A stretch of 26,718 nt of DNA from a virus. The translations under genes and the position numbers were made by a program. The stretch is taken from positions 1-26,718 of IMG/VR virus record IMGVR_UViG_3300032931_000202; one strand, 5' to 3'. Below the pieces are notes generated by a model. The model saw only the letters and a program-made list of their open reading frames with translations. It had not been told where the DNA came from and did not search any database. Positions 14,743-22,408 of the stretch are shown here, one piece after another. How positions within the stretch are numbered: position 1 is the stretch's first letter; each line of letters starts with the position of its first letter.

Positions 14743-15140
14743 TGGCTACAATCGCAACGAACAAAAAGGATTTGCGCATGGACCAGGGGAAGACCTGGAT
14801 CACGCAATGGCAGGTCAAAGACCACGGCCTTGCGACTCCGACTGTAGTCGATATTACGGGCGCTACCGCATTCTTCACGGCGAAATACGACATCGACGAT
14901 GCGGATGTTTCGGCGGTATTCAAAAAGTCTGTTGGGTCTGGAATAACCTTGACTGACCCGACAAATGGCAAGCTGACCGTGCAGGTGAATCCAACTGACA
15001 CCTCGTTGATGACGGGATTTCTTTTCGAAGAACGTCGGCTTTATTACGATTTCACTTTGAAAACCGTAGGAGGTGAGATCTACGCGATATCCCAAGGGGA
15101 TCTTGTTGTTCGGCAAAATGTTACGCTGACGACGACATAG
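14742..15140 (+). CDS. BppU-type Ig-like baseplate/fibre protein
   Basis: A 132-residue protein of Ig-like beta character. The pattern KKDLRMDQGKTWITQWQVKD, then VDITGATAFFTAK and GKLTVQVNPTDTSLM, matches the small beta-sandwich found at the N-terminus of baseplate upper proteins and in many stand-alone phage proteins ('dqGdt...ltgAt..f.vk...'). It would attach a receptor-binding component to the virion. Start ATG 14742 overlaps the previous stop by one base (TAATG), with AGACAGG just upstream. It immediately precedes the connector gene, closing the accessory insert. Family assignment is by pattern only. Confidence 0.58.
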   Translation: MATIATNKKDLRMDQGKTWITQWQVKDHGLATPTVVDITGATAFFTAKYDIDDADVSAVFKKSVGSGITLTDPTNGKLTVQVNPTDTSLMTGFLFEERRLYYDFTLKTVGGEIYAISQGDLVVRQNVTLTTT

Positions 15141-15148
15141 GGGCAAAC

Positions 15149-15781
15149 ATGAGAACACGCATCAAAGTCGCAACCGCGCCAACGATCGAGCCAGTGACGC
15201 TGACCGAGGTGAAACAACACCTACGGCGCACGGACCGGCGCGAGGATGACTACATCACGACGCTGATCACCGCGGCGCGGGAATACTGCGAGACCATCAC
15301 GCGCAGGGCCTTCATAACCCAAACGATTGACTTGGTGCTTGATGCGTTTCCTTCGAGCGACGGACTGAGTTATTCGGACGAAACCAGCATTGACCGCGGA
15401 TCTCAGATCACGATTCCAAAGCCGCCACTGCAATCGATCACGTCGATCAAATATCTGGACTCCTCCGGCGCTCTGCAGACGCTTACATCAAGCGCCTACA
15501 ACGCCGACACATACAGCGAGCCAGGGCGCATTTATTTGAGCCAGTCCTATCAGTGGCCAACGACGCAGGACATTGAGAACGCTGTGACGATCAAATACGT
15601 TGCTGGCTACGGACTCACGGCGGCAACGGTGCCGACCGCGCTGCGTCACGCCATCAAACTGGTGGTTGCGCATTGGTTTCTAAACCGCGAATCTGTGATC
15701 GTAGGCGTGACAAGTCACGAGCTTGAGCGCACGCTGAAAAGCCTGCTTTGGCAATATCGCGACTACAGGATGAGCTACTAA
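15149..15781 (+). CDS. Head-tail connector, HK97 gp6 / phiE125 gp8-like
   Basis: A 210-residue connector that would bind beneath the portal ring. The N-terminal helical part (EPVTLTEVKQHLR, then DDYITTLITAAREYCETITR) and the following LDAFPSSD and IPKPPLQSITSIKYLD are characteristic of the phage connector family. C-terminal helices (PTALRHAIKLVVAHWFLNRE) also fit. The length of about 200 residues is that of the longer gp8-like type rather than the short HK97 gp6 type. The ribosome site AGGGGC precedes ATG 15149. In most relatives this gene lies right after the capsid gene; here about 9 kb intervene. Confidence 0.9.
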   Translation: MRTRIKVATAPTIEPVTLTEVKQHLRRTDRREDDYITTLITAAREYCETITRRAFITQTIDLVLDAFPSSDGLSYSDETSIDRGSQITIPKPPLQSITSIKYLDSSGALQTLTSSAYNADTYSEPGRIYLSQSYQWPTTQDIENAVTIKYVAGYGLTAATVPTALRHAIKLVVAHWFLNRESVIVGVTSHELERTLKSLLWQYRDYRMSY

Positions 15782-16131
15782 TGGCGAAGAGCATGCGACG
15801 TGGCCAGTATAAGACGTTCATCGAAATCGAGCGCCTTGACGAGACGGAGAACGACGCTCAAGGCGGGGTCGTGCCGCAATGGGAAATCGCCGAAACGCGC
15901 TGGGCAAACGTTGTGCCGATGACGAATCGAGAGCTTTACGAAGCGCAGCAGGTTGAGGTCGACATTTCACACCGGGTGACCTTCGACTATTGTCCGGGCC
16001 TGCTGGCGACGGACCGCATTCATTGGGTGGACGTTGACAATCAGGACCGCTACGCCTACATCAGTTCATTTTACGACGAAGAAGAAAACGGCGTGACTCA
16101 CGTTTGTCGATGCATCGAAAGGTCAAGCTGA
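15781..16131 (+). CDS. Head-closure (head-tail joining) protein
   Basis: A 116-residue protein matching the phage head-tail joining/adaptor family (HK97 gp7, SPP1 gp16-like). Key segments are GQYKTFIEIERLDETENDAQG, ETRWANVVPMTNRELYEAQQ and HRVTFDY followed by DRIHWVDVDNQDRYAYI, which correspond to the oligomeric beta-barrel with its typical 'w..v.p.sgrE...a.q' stretch. It would seal the connector after packaging. TAATG overlap (1 bp) with the connector stop fixes ATG 15781, and it overlaps the next gene by one base as well, a sign of coupled translation through the neck genes. Confidence 0.88.
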   Translation: MAKSMRRGQYKTFIEIERLDETENDAQGGVVPQWEIAETRWANVVPMTNRELYEAQQVEVDISHRVTFDYCPGLLATDRIHWVDVDNQDRYAYISSFYDEEENGVTHVCRCIERSS

Positions 16132-16586
16132 TGGCAATTATTCTGAACCTTCAATTAATGGGAGATGATGCGCTAATAAGGCGGTTCAATGCGTTGCCTG
16201 AAAAGATGCAGGGTAAGGTTTTTCGTCCGGCCGTGAGGGTGGCGACCAAGCTGGTCATGCAGGACGCAAAGAAGAATGCCCCGAAGCGAACGGGGGCCCT
16301 GAGGCGTGGACTGTTTATAAAGCCATTCAAACGTAAACGCAGGGGTGGAAACATCGGCCTGATGATTTTGACGCCTACACGCGATAAACTAAACATCAAA
16401 TCCGATGCTAAATGGTATTACCCATCATTGGCGGAATTAGGGCACAAAAAACGAAAGAGCGGAGGTAGAGTTGAAGGGCGTCCGTTCCTGCGCAACGCGA
16501 TCAAAAACAATCGCGCTGCGGCGCTGGACACGCTGAGGCGAGAGATGCGGACGAGGATAGGGGCGTTGCAATGGCCGAGTCGTTAA
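16131..16586 (+). CDS. HK97 gp10-like neck/tail-completion protein
   Basis: A 151-residue protein of the HK97-gp10 type. Diagnostic features are RRFNALPEKMQGKVFRPAVR near the start, DAKKNAPKRTGALRRGLFIK in the centre (the 'AP..TG.L..s' motif) and WYYPSLAELGHKK followed by GRPFLRNAIKNN. It is very basic. The family sits between the head-closure and tail-terminator proteins and is involved in joining or completing the tail. Start ATG 16131 overlaps the previous stop by one base. The 3' end overlaps the next gene by 16 bp. Confidence 0.9.
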   Translation: MAIILNLQLMGDDALIRRFNALPEKMQGKVFRPAVRVATKLVMQDAKKNAPKRTGALRRGLFIKPFKRKRRGGNIGLMILTPTRDKLNIKSDAKWYYPSLAELGHKKRKSGGRVEGRPFLRNAIKNNRAAALDTLRREMRTRIGALQWPSR

Positions 16587-17023
16587 ACGAGAACCTGACG
16601 GCATATCTGCGAGAGCATCGGCTGATCGCCGAGCTTGTAACGGAGCCAGGCGTTTGGGTCGTTGGTGCACCGCAATCCCAAGGGTTGCCTTACATCGTTT
16701 ATCAGCGCAACGACGGCAAGCCGGCGGCGCATATGACCGGAGTCAGTGATGTAGTGCAGGCTAACGTAAGCTTTTCGTGCTACGACGACACGCCAGAGGG
16801 AGCTGCCGATTTGGCCGATGCGTTGGTGCTTGCGCTGGCAGGATTCCGCGGATTCATGGATGACATCCATGTGCGCGTTTGTGCGCTGCAAACGGAGTCT
16901 CAAAACTACATTGCTCCGACTGACGGGAGCGATCAAGGCGTTTTTGTCGAGAATCGGGATTTTTTGATTTGGTTTTTACGGACTGCACCGACATCGGTCG
17001 AGCAACCGATGCGGATCGCATAA
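16571..17023 (+). CDS. Tail terminator/completion protein (DUF3168, gp17-like)
   Basis: A 150-residue protein of the tail-completion family. Helical start NENLTAYLREHRLIAELV, then the conserved LPYIVYQRNDGK and VQANVSFSCYDDTPEGAADL, ending in a strand VENRDFLIWFLR. This order matches SPP1 gp17/lambda gpU-type tail terminators that cap the tail tube at the head-proximal end. It follows the gp10-like gene with a 16 bp overlap and precedes the tail tube gene, exactly as in other siphovirus neck operons. Start ATG 16571. Confidence 0.88.
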   Translation: MAESLNENLTAYLREHRLIAELVTEPGVWVVGAPQSQGLPYIVYQRNDGKPAAHMTGVSDVVQANVSFSCYDDTPEGAADLADALVLALAGFRGFMDDIHVRVCALQTESQNYIAPTDGSDQGVFVENRDFLIWFLRTAPTSVEQPMRIA

Positions 17024-17038
17024 CAGGAGGAACGCATC

Positions 17039-17467
17039 ATGGCGGGCGGAGCTGCAGACATCGGGACGGGTGCATCGATTACGTTTTCAACAACGTTCTT
17101 TGCGCAAGTCACCAACATTTCTTGGAGTGGTATCAGTCGGCCTGCAATCGACGCGAGCCACATGGGTATTGCAGCGGCAGGCGCTGCAAAGTTCGGCAAC
17201 AAGCTATTCCTTGCCGGCGATCTGGTAGACCCCGGCGAGCTGTCGGTTGACATGCATTTCAATCCGATAACGGATCCGCCGATTGCGGCCGCGGCCGAAT
17301 CGACAACCTTGACTTTTCCAAAGTTCGGGAGCGATTCAACCAGCACATCATACGCCGGATCTGGATTTCTCACGCAGTGGGAATTCACGGTTCCAATGGA
17401 GGAGCTGATGACCGCAAGCGCGACCATCAAATTCTCTGGCAACATCACGATCACAGACGCGACTTAA
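17039..17467 (+). CDS. Major tail (tube) protein
   Basis: A 142-residue beta-rich protein that would polymerise into the tail tube. The opening GTGASITFSTTFFAQVTNIS (surface-strand pattern), the RPAIDASHMG loop, the LVDPGELSVDMHFNP strand and C-terminal ATIKFSGNITITDAT correspond to the tail-tube fold. The ribosome site CAGGAGG (17024-17030) is very strong, as expected for an abundant protein. Position between the tail terminator and the tail-chaperone/tape measure block is canonical. It is followed by a 107 bp gap that contains a compact four-way-junction structure. Confidence 0.85.
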   Translation: MAGGAADIGTGASITFSTTFFAQVTNISWSGISRPAIDASHMGIAAAGAAKFGNKLFLAGDLVDPGELSVDMHFNPITDPPIAAAAESTTLTFPKFGSDSTSTSYAGSGFLTQWEFTVPMEELMTASATIKFSGNITITDAT

Positions 17468-17474
17468 TGTGGTT

Positions 17475-17553
17475 GTGGGGATTTGTGGAGTCCGGCGCTT
17501 CGACGCCCGTCAACCCCACGTGACGCCAGGAGCCTAAATCCTGGGGACTCCAC
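17475..17553 (+). ncRNA. Four-way-junction structured RNA with possible pseudoknot
   Basis: A 9 bp closing stem, GTGGAGTCC (17485-17493) with GGACTCCAC (17545-17553), encloses three contiguous hairpins: GGCG/CGCC (17494-17497 with 17504-17507), CGTCA/TGACG (17508-17512 with 17521-17525) and CCAGGA/TCCTGG (17526-17531 with 17539-17544). All 24 pairs are Watson-Crick and no base at the junction is left over. GTGGGG (17475-17480) just upstream is complementary to CCCCAC (17514-17519) in the middle loop, giving a possible 6 bp pseudoknot. It fills the gap between tail tube and next gene. It lacks T-loop/anticodon features of tRNA and the catalytic strand of HDV-like ribozymes. Function unknown; a DNA cruciform is an alternative. 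Confidence 0.65.
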
Positions 17554-17574
17554 GCAAATACGCGAGGTAATGAC

Positions 17575-18069
17575 ATGAGCGTGCGATGCAAGTACAACCT
17601 TTATTTGCTGGCTGAAGAGACGATCAGCCTATCTGAGGATCTGATTGCAAACCCTACTGTCACGCATCAGATCGCGTCCAGTCATGGGACCTACAGCGCT
17701 TCGTCAACCGTTCCCGTATCGCAGGCGTGGAGCGATACGCGCACGCTTGCGGCCGGCGCAGACGCGCTGGATCTGACAGCGCTTGTGCAGGCAGCGCGCG
17801 CCAATATCAATTTCAACACGCTGAAGGTGCAGGCGGTGAAAATCAAAGCATCGGCAAACAACAGCGCCGTTGTCGTTTTCGCGCCGTCCGGCACGAACGG
17901 CTACAACCTCTTCGGCAGTGCGGCCGGGACGCTTGCGCTGCCGCCTGGCGCCGAGGCGCTGATGATTTTCAAGGAAGGTTTGGCAGACGTATCGGCTACC
18001 GTCAAGGCGGTGGCGATCACGTCGACGGATACGGATGCTTCGTATTCGATCATTCTGGTTGCTGGGTAA
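17575..18069 (+). CDS. Putative tail-associated virion protein
   Basis: A 164-residue beta-rich protein beginning MSVRCKYNLYLLAEETISLS. It contains a long Ala/Asp/Leu stretch (DTRTLAAGADALDLTALVQA) and strands such as LKVQAVKIKAS and NSAVVVFAPSGTNG, ending SYSIILVAG. I do not recognise the family with confidence. The position between tail tube and tail chaperone suggests a second tube, decoration or minor tail protein. A ribosome site GAGG (17564-17567) precedes ATG 17575, and the structured RNA element ends 21 bases before this start, so it could influence this gene's translation. Confidence 0.5.
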   Translation: MSVRCKYNLYLLAEETISLSEDLIANPTVTHQIASSHGTYSASSTVPVSQAWSDTRTLAAGADALDLTALVQAARANINFNTLKVQAVKIKASANNSAVVVFAPSGTNGYNLFGSAAGTLALPPGAEALMIFKEGLADVSATVKAVAITSTDTDASYSIILVAG

Positions 18070-18082
18070 AGGAGATTGAGAC

Positions 18083-18430
18083 GTGGGGAAGACGCTGACG
18101 CGGGAACAAATCCTTGACGCAAAGGATGTCAAAATCAAAACGGTTGACGTGCCTGAATGGGGCGGTGCCGTCAATGTTCGCGTGATGTCGGGCGCCAGGC
18201 GTGGTTACATCGAAAGCAAGGTGCTGCGCGGCGAGATGCAGCAAGGCGATATGCGGATCATCGTATGTGCCAGCACGATTTGCGACGATGATGGATTCGC
18301 GATTTTCACAAACGACGACGTTGAATTACTTGGCGAAAAATCTTCGACGGCGCTGGACCGCGTATTTGAGGCGGCTCTTGAGCTGAACGGCATGAAGTCC
18401 GGAGCGATTGAAGAGGCTAAAAAAAACTGA
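18083..18430 (+). CDS. Tail assembly chaperone G-like protein
   Basis: A 115-residue protein starting with GTG at 18083, with GGAG (18071-18074) eight bases upstream. It opens MGKTLTREQILDAKDVKIKT and has a central VPEWGGAVNVRVMSGARRG, the typical chaperone opening seen in gpG-like proteins ('l.a.....e.vdvpewgg.v.vr.l.g.er'). It would coat the tape measure during tail assembly. The gene ends in AAA AAA AAC TGA, a -1 slippery sequence that lets some ribosomes continue into the T frame. Position just before the tape measure gene confirms the role. Confidence 0.87.
   Translation: MGKTLTREQILDAKDVKIKTVDVPEWGGAVNVRVMSGARRGYIESKVLRGEMQQGDMRIIVCASTICDDDGFAIFTNDDVELLGEKSSTALDRVFEAALELNGMKSGAIEEAKKN
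18421..18427 (+). promoter_or_regulatory. -1 programmed ribosomal frameshift site (A AAA AAC)
   Basis: In the G frame the end reads GCT AAA AAA AAC TGA (18416-18430). The heptamer A AAA AAC (18421-18427), inside a run of eight A, fits the X XXY YYZ rule and sits directly before the stop. A -1 slip continues as CTG ACG GAT into the T frame. The T frame has no initiator with a Shine-Dalgarno, as expected for this mechanism. Confidence 0.82.
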
Positions 18431-18792
18431 CGGATGATCATAGTCGTTTGTTTTGGTTTCGGCTGGCAAAAGAATTGGGCATGTCAGTGCGAAGGGCTCA
18501 AGAGGAAATCGAAAGCGATGAGTTTACCGAGTGGATCGCATACTATGAACTTGAGCCATTCGGCGAGCTTCGTGCGGACGTGCGACAAGCCCACACGAGC
18601 GCCATACTCGCAAGCGTGCATCGCCGAAAAGGATCTCGGCAACCTCGAATCGCTGACTTCATTTTTGAAGGAAAACCAGCAGCAAAACAATCAATTGACG
18701 ACATGCACAACATTTTCAGACAATTCGTCAGCGCACATAACAAGGCGATTCAGTCGCGACAAAGACGGGCCGGAGGCGTAGCGCATGGCTAA
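18427..18792 (+). CDS. Tail assembly chaperone T-like extension (made as G-T frameshift fusion)
   Basis: The -1 frame after the slippery site encodes 121 residues, giving a G-T fusion of about 236 residues. It begins LTDDHSRLFWFRLAKELGMS and contains SDEFTEWIAYYELEPFGELR with a following DVRQAH segment, the standard T-domain signature ('..ef.eW.ayy.lePfGe.r.d...a'). The T part recruits tail-tube subunits to the chaperone-coated tape measure. A TTG at 18448 could serve as an initiator, but nothing near it looks like a ribosome site. The end overlaps the tape measure start by 8 bp. Confidence 0.82.
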   Translation: MTDDHSRLFWFRLAKELGMSVRRAQEEIESDEFTEWIAYYELEPFGELRADVRQAHTSAILASVHRRKGSRQPRIADFIFEGKPAAKQSIDDMHNIFRQFVSAHNKAIQSRQRRAGGVAHG

Positions 18793-20413
18793 TATTGGTT
18801 CACTCAATGTATCCGTCTACGCGAAGACCGAAAAGTTTAATGGACAGATGTCGGCGTCGGCACGGATCGTTCAAGGGTTTTCGGCGACGGTCAAAACGGC
18901 TGCGATTGCTGCGGCTGGCGCGTTCGCAGCGTTTGCGGCCGGCCGTGGATTGAAGGATGCTTTTGAGGCAATCGACAATGCATCTAAGTCTGCTCAAAAA
19001 TTAGGCATGACGACCGAGGCATTAACCGGGCTGCAGCACGCTGGCAATCTGGCTGGAGTCGGCATCGAGCAAATGGATAAGGCGTTGGTCAAGCTGACGC
19101 GGACCTCGCAGGAGGCCGCGATGGGCAGCGGTGAGGCTCAGGACGCCTTTAAAATGCTGGGCCTGGATGCGCAACGGTTGGCGCGAATGTCACCCGACAA
19201 GAGATTTTTGGCCGTCGCTGATGCCATGAAGGCCGTCGGCAACCAGGGCGATAAAATCGTTTTGGCTCAAAAGATATTTGGCAAAGAAGGTGCGATGCTC
19301 ATACCGCTGCTGCAGCAAGGCAGCGAGGCGATAAAAGCACAGCAAGCGGAAGCTGAAAAACTGGGCATCACATACAGCCAGTTCGACGCATCCAAGGTTG
19401 AGATGGCAAACGACGCGATGACGCGGCTTGGATCATCCGGGAAGGGCGTTTTCAATCTGCTTGCAATCGATCTTGCCCCTACGATCACAGCGCTGATTGA
19501 AAAGTTCATCGCATGGGCGACAGAAAGTAACAACCTGAAAGACGCGTTCACGGCCATCGGATCCGTAACGGGGCCGCTTTTGAAGGGCATGCTGGGCGCA
19601 CTGGACTTTGCGATATCGGCCTGGATGCGCTTGAAGCAGATCGTCACCGGTATTCAGGCGGCGCTGATGGACCTGATCGACACGATCGCAAGGATCGACT
19701 TTAAAAAGTTGGGGAGCTTCAAAAACTGGCGTCAATGGATTGCTGGCGATCCGAACGCGGGCGTCATGGCGCCGCGTGACACCGACATGTCAAAGCAGGC
19801 GGATATGCTTTTCAAGGAATCCGGGCGCCAAGGGGACCTCGCAAACGAATATGTCCAGCGATTCATGAAGGGGACAAGCGGGACGGAGCTGGATTATGCA
19901 ATTGAGAATATGAATGCTAAGCTCAAGGCCGGGGCAACAGCATCGGGTGTCGAAAGCGGTAAGGGTTTCGGGGCGTCAATGGCGGATAGCATGGCGAAGA
20001 GCTTGGATACGGCCAAAGGCGTATTCGATGCGTTGAAGAGTAAGGCCAAGTCCATTTTTGAGGCAACGAGAACACCACTGGAGAAAATGAACGCGCAGGT
20101 CCAGGACGTGATCGATTTGTTTTTCAATGGCCTGATCGACAAAGACACGATGAATCGAGCTGTATTGGCAGCGGGCGAGGCATTCAAGCAAACCCAGGAA
20201 TCACTGACGAAGACCAACGCCAAGGCAATCCAGAAAAGCGAATATGGGCGCGTGATTGACCGATCTCTGATGGCGTTGGGGGGGCCGGATCTTGGCGTTG
20301 TGAAGCCAGACACGACAAGCGAAAAGCAGTTGGTTGAACAGAAAAAAACCAATGACATCCTGCAGAAATTGTACGCACAGTTTGGGCTGACTGAAACGGC
20401 GGTGGCGATCTAA
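18785..20413 (+). CDS. Tape measure protein
   Basis: A 542-residue tape measure that sets tail length. It has the typical start (NVSVYAKTEKFNGQMSASAR) and an Ala-rich hydrophobic helix (about 36-55). The conserved TEALTGLQHAGNLAGVGIEQ and LVKLTR region is followed by IFGKEGAMLIPLL, which is standard for lambda-like tape measures, and by a central helical and C-terminal coiled region. At roughly 1.5 angstrom per residue it predicts a short tail of about 80 nm. No peptidase or lysozyme-like domain is evident. ATG 18785 overlaps the T frame by 8 bp. Confidence 0.92.
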   Translation: MANIGSLNVSVYAKTEKFNGQMSASARIVQGFSATVKTAAIAAAGAFAAFAAGRGLKDAFEAIDNASKSAQKLGMTTEALTGLQHAGNLAGVGIEQMDKALVKLTRTSQEAAMGSGEAQDAFKMLGLDAQRLARMSPDKRFLAVADAMKAVGNQGDKIVLAQKIFGKEGAMLIPLLQQGSEAIKAQQAEAEKLGITYSQFDASKVEMANDAMTRLGSSGKGVFNLLAIDLAPTITALIEKFIAWATESNNLKDAFTAIGSVTGPLLKGMLGALDFAISAWMRLKQIVTGIQAALMDLIDTIARIDFKKLGSFKNWRQWIAGDPNAGVMAPRDTDMSKQADMLFKESGRQGDLANEYVQRFMKGTSGTELDYAIENMNAKLKAGATASGVESGKGFGASMADSMAKSLDTAKGVFDALKSKAKSIFEATRTPLEKMNAQVQDVIDLFFNGLIDKDTMNRAVLAAGEAFKQTQESLTKTNAKAIQKSEYGRVIDRSLMALGGPDLGVVKPDTTSEKQLVEQKKTNDILQKLYAQFGLTETAVAI

Positions 20414-21165
20414 TGGCAACGATTACTGACATCATCGACGGCGCAAGCCTTTCGGTTGACCGGCAGGGCATCACAACGACGCGTGTATTTTTTGTCGAGG
20501 GCCTTTCGGGCAGCGAGCACAGTAGGCTACAATCTGCGCTGACGGCGGACGGGATTCCTGCGCGCGGAGATGCGCATCCATCGAGCACATCATACCGCGT
20601 GGACTCCGTGCGCGTCGATCCGATTGATGACTCGCCGAGTAAAGCGCGGGTGACGGTGACCTACAAGCCATGGTTGCCCAGGCGCTTCGTTCCTAACGAC
20701 ACTCAAAATTGTGACGTGCAGATCGGCGCGAGCTTACAGGAGGTCGAAAGCGTCTACGATTACGCCGGCGATCCGATAATCGTCACGCACAACGAAATCG
20801 AACAACGCGGCAAGGTCACGAAAAGCGTGGTGATTCTGACGCTGCAGTTGACCAGACGTGAGACCAGCAACCCGCGCGGCAAGGCGCAGACCTACACCGG
20901 CAAGGTCAACTATGGCACGTGGCTAAACGATCCGCCTCACAGTTGGCTCTGTAAATCCATAAGCGGACATTCCGACGACGGCGGGGACAGCTACATGGTC
21001 ACCTACGAATTTCAGCGGCAGCTGCCTGATTGGGACGTTGAGGTGGCCTGGGTGGATCCGGCGAAGGGAGAGCATCCTGTTGACCTGGCGGAGAATGTTG
21101 GCATCAAATGGGTTCAGGTTTACGAGTCAATCAATTTCGCGGGGCTGAACCTTGGAACTTTCTGA
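20413..21165 (+). CDS. Putative distal tail / tail-tip protein
   Basis: A 250-residue beta-rich protein directly after the tape measure, with one-base TAATG overlap. It contains RVDSVRVDPIDDSPSKARVT, VTYKPWLPRR and a later tract LTLQLTRRETSNPRGKAQTY, ending with WVQVYESINFAGLNLGTF. The position is that of the distal tail (Dit-like) or first baseplate hub protein in siphoviruses, and the beta content fits, but I see no decisive Dit signature. It overlaps the next gene by 14 bp. The role is inferred mainly from order. Confidence 0.55.
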   Translation: MATITDIIDGASLSVDRQGITTTRVFFVEGLSGSEHSRLQSALTADGIPARGDAHPSSTSYRVDSVRVDPIDDSPSKARVTVTYKPWLPRRFVPNDTQNCDVQIGASLQEVESVYDYAGDPIIVTHNEIEQRGKVTKSVVILTLQLTRRETSNPRGKAQTYTGKVNYGTWLNDPPHSWLCKSISGHSDDGGDSYMVTYEFQRQLPDWDVEVAWVDPAKGEHPVDLAENVGIKWVQVYESINFAGLNLGTF

Positions 21166-21706
21166 TAAATCTCCAATCAATTTGAAGCCATGGCGCTCTG
21201 GCATGCCTATCGAGGCCGCACACCTCGACGAGGTCCGGGACGCTGTGCAGCGCATCATTGGCGGGACGCGGCCTGGGCGCCAGGTAAGAGGATCCGCCAG
21301 GGCCTCCGGCGTGACGCCGATTCAAATGCAGGTTTTCGTGATTCCCACCACAACGACTGATTACATTTGGTGTTATCGCTGGGATGGAACGGAGCAGACC
21401 GGCGAGGCGGTGCGCGTGGCGGTTCCGTATTTGCTGCGCTCGACGCCGTTCGACGGGCATACGCGAAACGGGATCACCTACGACTACGATTTCACGGCAA
21501 GCCCAATTGAGCGCACAGCGACGAACGTGGGCGCTGAAACCGAGGATCAGGTGATCGTTCCGTCATTCCAGGTTGACGACATCATTTATGCGATCGCAAG
21601 CGTTGACGGAGGAACGGACGTTCAGGCGGATCTTGGCGACGGGACATATGAGGACGTCACTTATTTGATGCTGTCGGATGGCAGGGCGTGGAGCGCTAAA
21701 GCGTGA
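21152..21706 (+). CDS. Hypothetical tail-tip/fibre protein
   Basis: A 184-residue protein likely starting at TTG 21152, which lies inside the previous gene with GGGG (21141-21144) upstream; no ATG start fits as well. The N-terminus is a short helical region with LKPWRSGMPIEAAHLDEVRD, reminiscent of a connector helix, followed by a beta-rich domain (TTTTDYIWCYRWDGTEQ, RVAVPYLLRSTPFDG, EDQVIVPSFQVDDIIYA). Context suggests a tail tip or fibre-base protein. I do not recognise the family. The end overlaps the next gene by 4 bp (GTGA). Confidence 0.5.
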   Translation: MELSDKSPINLKPWRSGMPIEAAHLDEVRDAVQRIIGGTRPGRQVRGSARASGVTPIQMQVFVIPTTTTDYIWCYRWDGTEQTGEAVRVAVPYLLRSTPFDGHTRNGITYDYDFTASPIERTATNVGAETEDQVIVPSFQVDDIIYAIASVDGGTDVQADLGDGTYEDVTYLMLSDGRAWSAKA

Positions 21707-22407
21707 CGATTGCATTTGATAGCTTTAGTTCGACAGTGCTTGATGCGCTGATTCAATCGCCACTTGATGCAAGGGCGCATGGGGGATCGTTTTTTATTCC
21801 TGCGTGGCAAACATCTGTTTTAATCGCCGCAACGCCGACGACACCAAACTATTATCCATACGGAATTGACTCCGGCGTTACGGCTGCGGTGGATAGTACT
21901 GACGGCGGAACAAGAGACAAGAAGAAGTGTATCATTATTCCAGAAGGTGGCCCTATTGCAGTTCCGGCGAATGGCGGGCGCTGGGTTACATTCGGATTAA
22001 GGGCATTTCGACCGTACCTTCTTATTGCTGATTCTACGCCGCCTTTCTACAGTTTAGAATATACACTTGAGGTAGCTATTATTACAGCATCTTTTGATAT
22101 TACAGCCGTTACATGGAATACATCTTTAACTTTATCAAGTTGGTATACGATATCCGCTAGTAAAAGTATAATGACCACAATCGCGCATTATCCAGCTTAT
22201 CAGAATGTCACCGGCTGGGAAGATCCATATTTTACATTCTACCAGGACACTTTTGCAATTCACGGCCTTATCTTTGCGATATCTGGAGCGGCGCATTCGT
22301 CACTTAGTAAATCGTCATTTGTTTGTCGGGCATCAATAAACACATATGTCGCAAGCAATTTGTCTATATTCCCGTCGTGCTTCTTTTCGTGTTACGAGGG
22401 TTTTTAA
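21703..22407 (+). CDS. AT-rich fibre-like protein, paralogue of the next gene
   Basis: A 234-residue beta-rich protein starting at GTG 21703, overlapping the previous stop by 4 bp. It has the segment ASFDITAVTWNTSLTLSS, which recurs in the next product as ADFDITAITWNNQSVSL. The 'TWN' strand recalls jelly-roll carbohydrate-binding modules such as DNRLRE-type domains, but that is a pattern guess. It is rich in Ser, Thr, Tyr and Phe, as receptor-binding proteins are. The gene is strongly AT-rich relative to neighbours (about 30% GC around 22081-22140). Receptor binding is inferred. Confidence 0.5.
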   Translation: MTIAFDSFSSTVLDALIQSPLDARAHGGSFFIPAWQTSVLIAATPTTPNYYPYGIDSGVTAAVDSTDGGTRDKKKCIIIPEGGPIAVPANGGRWVTFGLRAFRPYLLIADSTPPFYSLEYTLEVAIITASFDITAVTWNTSLTLSSWYTISASKSIMTTIAHYPAYQNVTGWEDPYFTFYQDTFAIHGLIFAISGAAHSSLSKSSFVCRASINTYVASNLSIFPSCFFSCYEGF

Positions 22408-22408
22408 T

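Noticed and set aside
17485-17553. tRNA gene
   Set aside because: A cloverleaf shape is present, but the acceptor is 9 bp, junction bases are missing, the middle loop is 8 bases, and there is no TTCRA T-loop or CCA end.
17475-17553. HDV-like self-cleaving ribozyme
   Set aside because: Strand order with the upstream GTGGGG resembles the double-pseudoknot topology, but there is no J4/2 strand with the catalytic cytosine and the middle hairpin stem would block the P1 pairing geometry.
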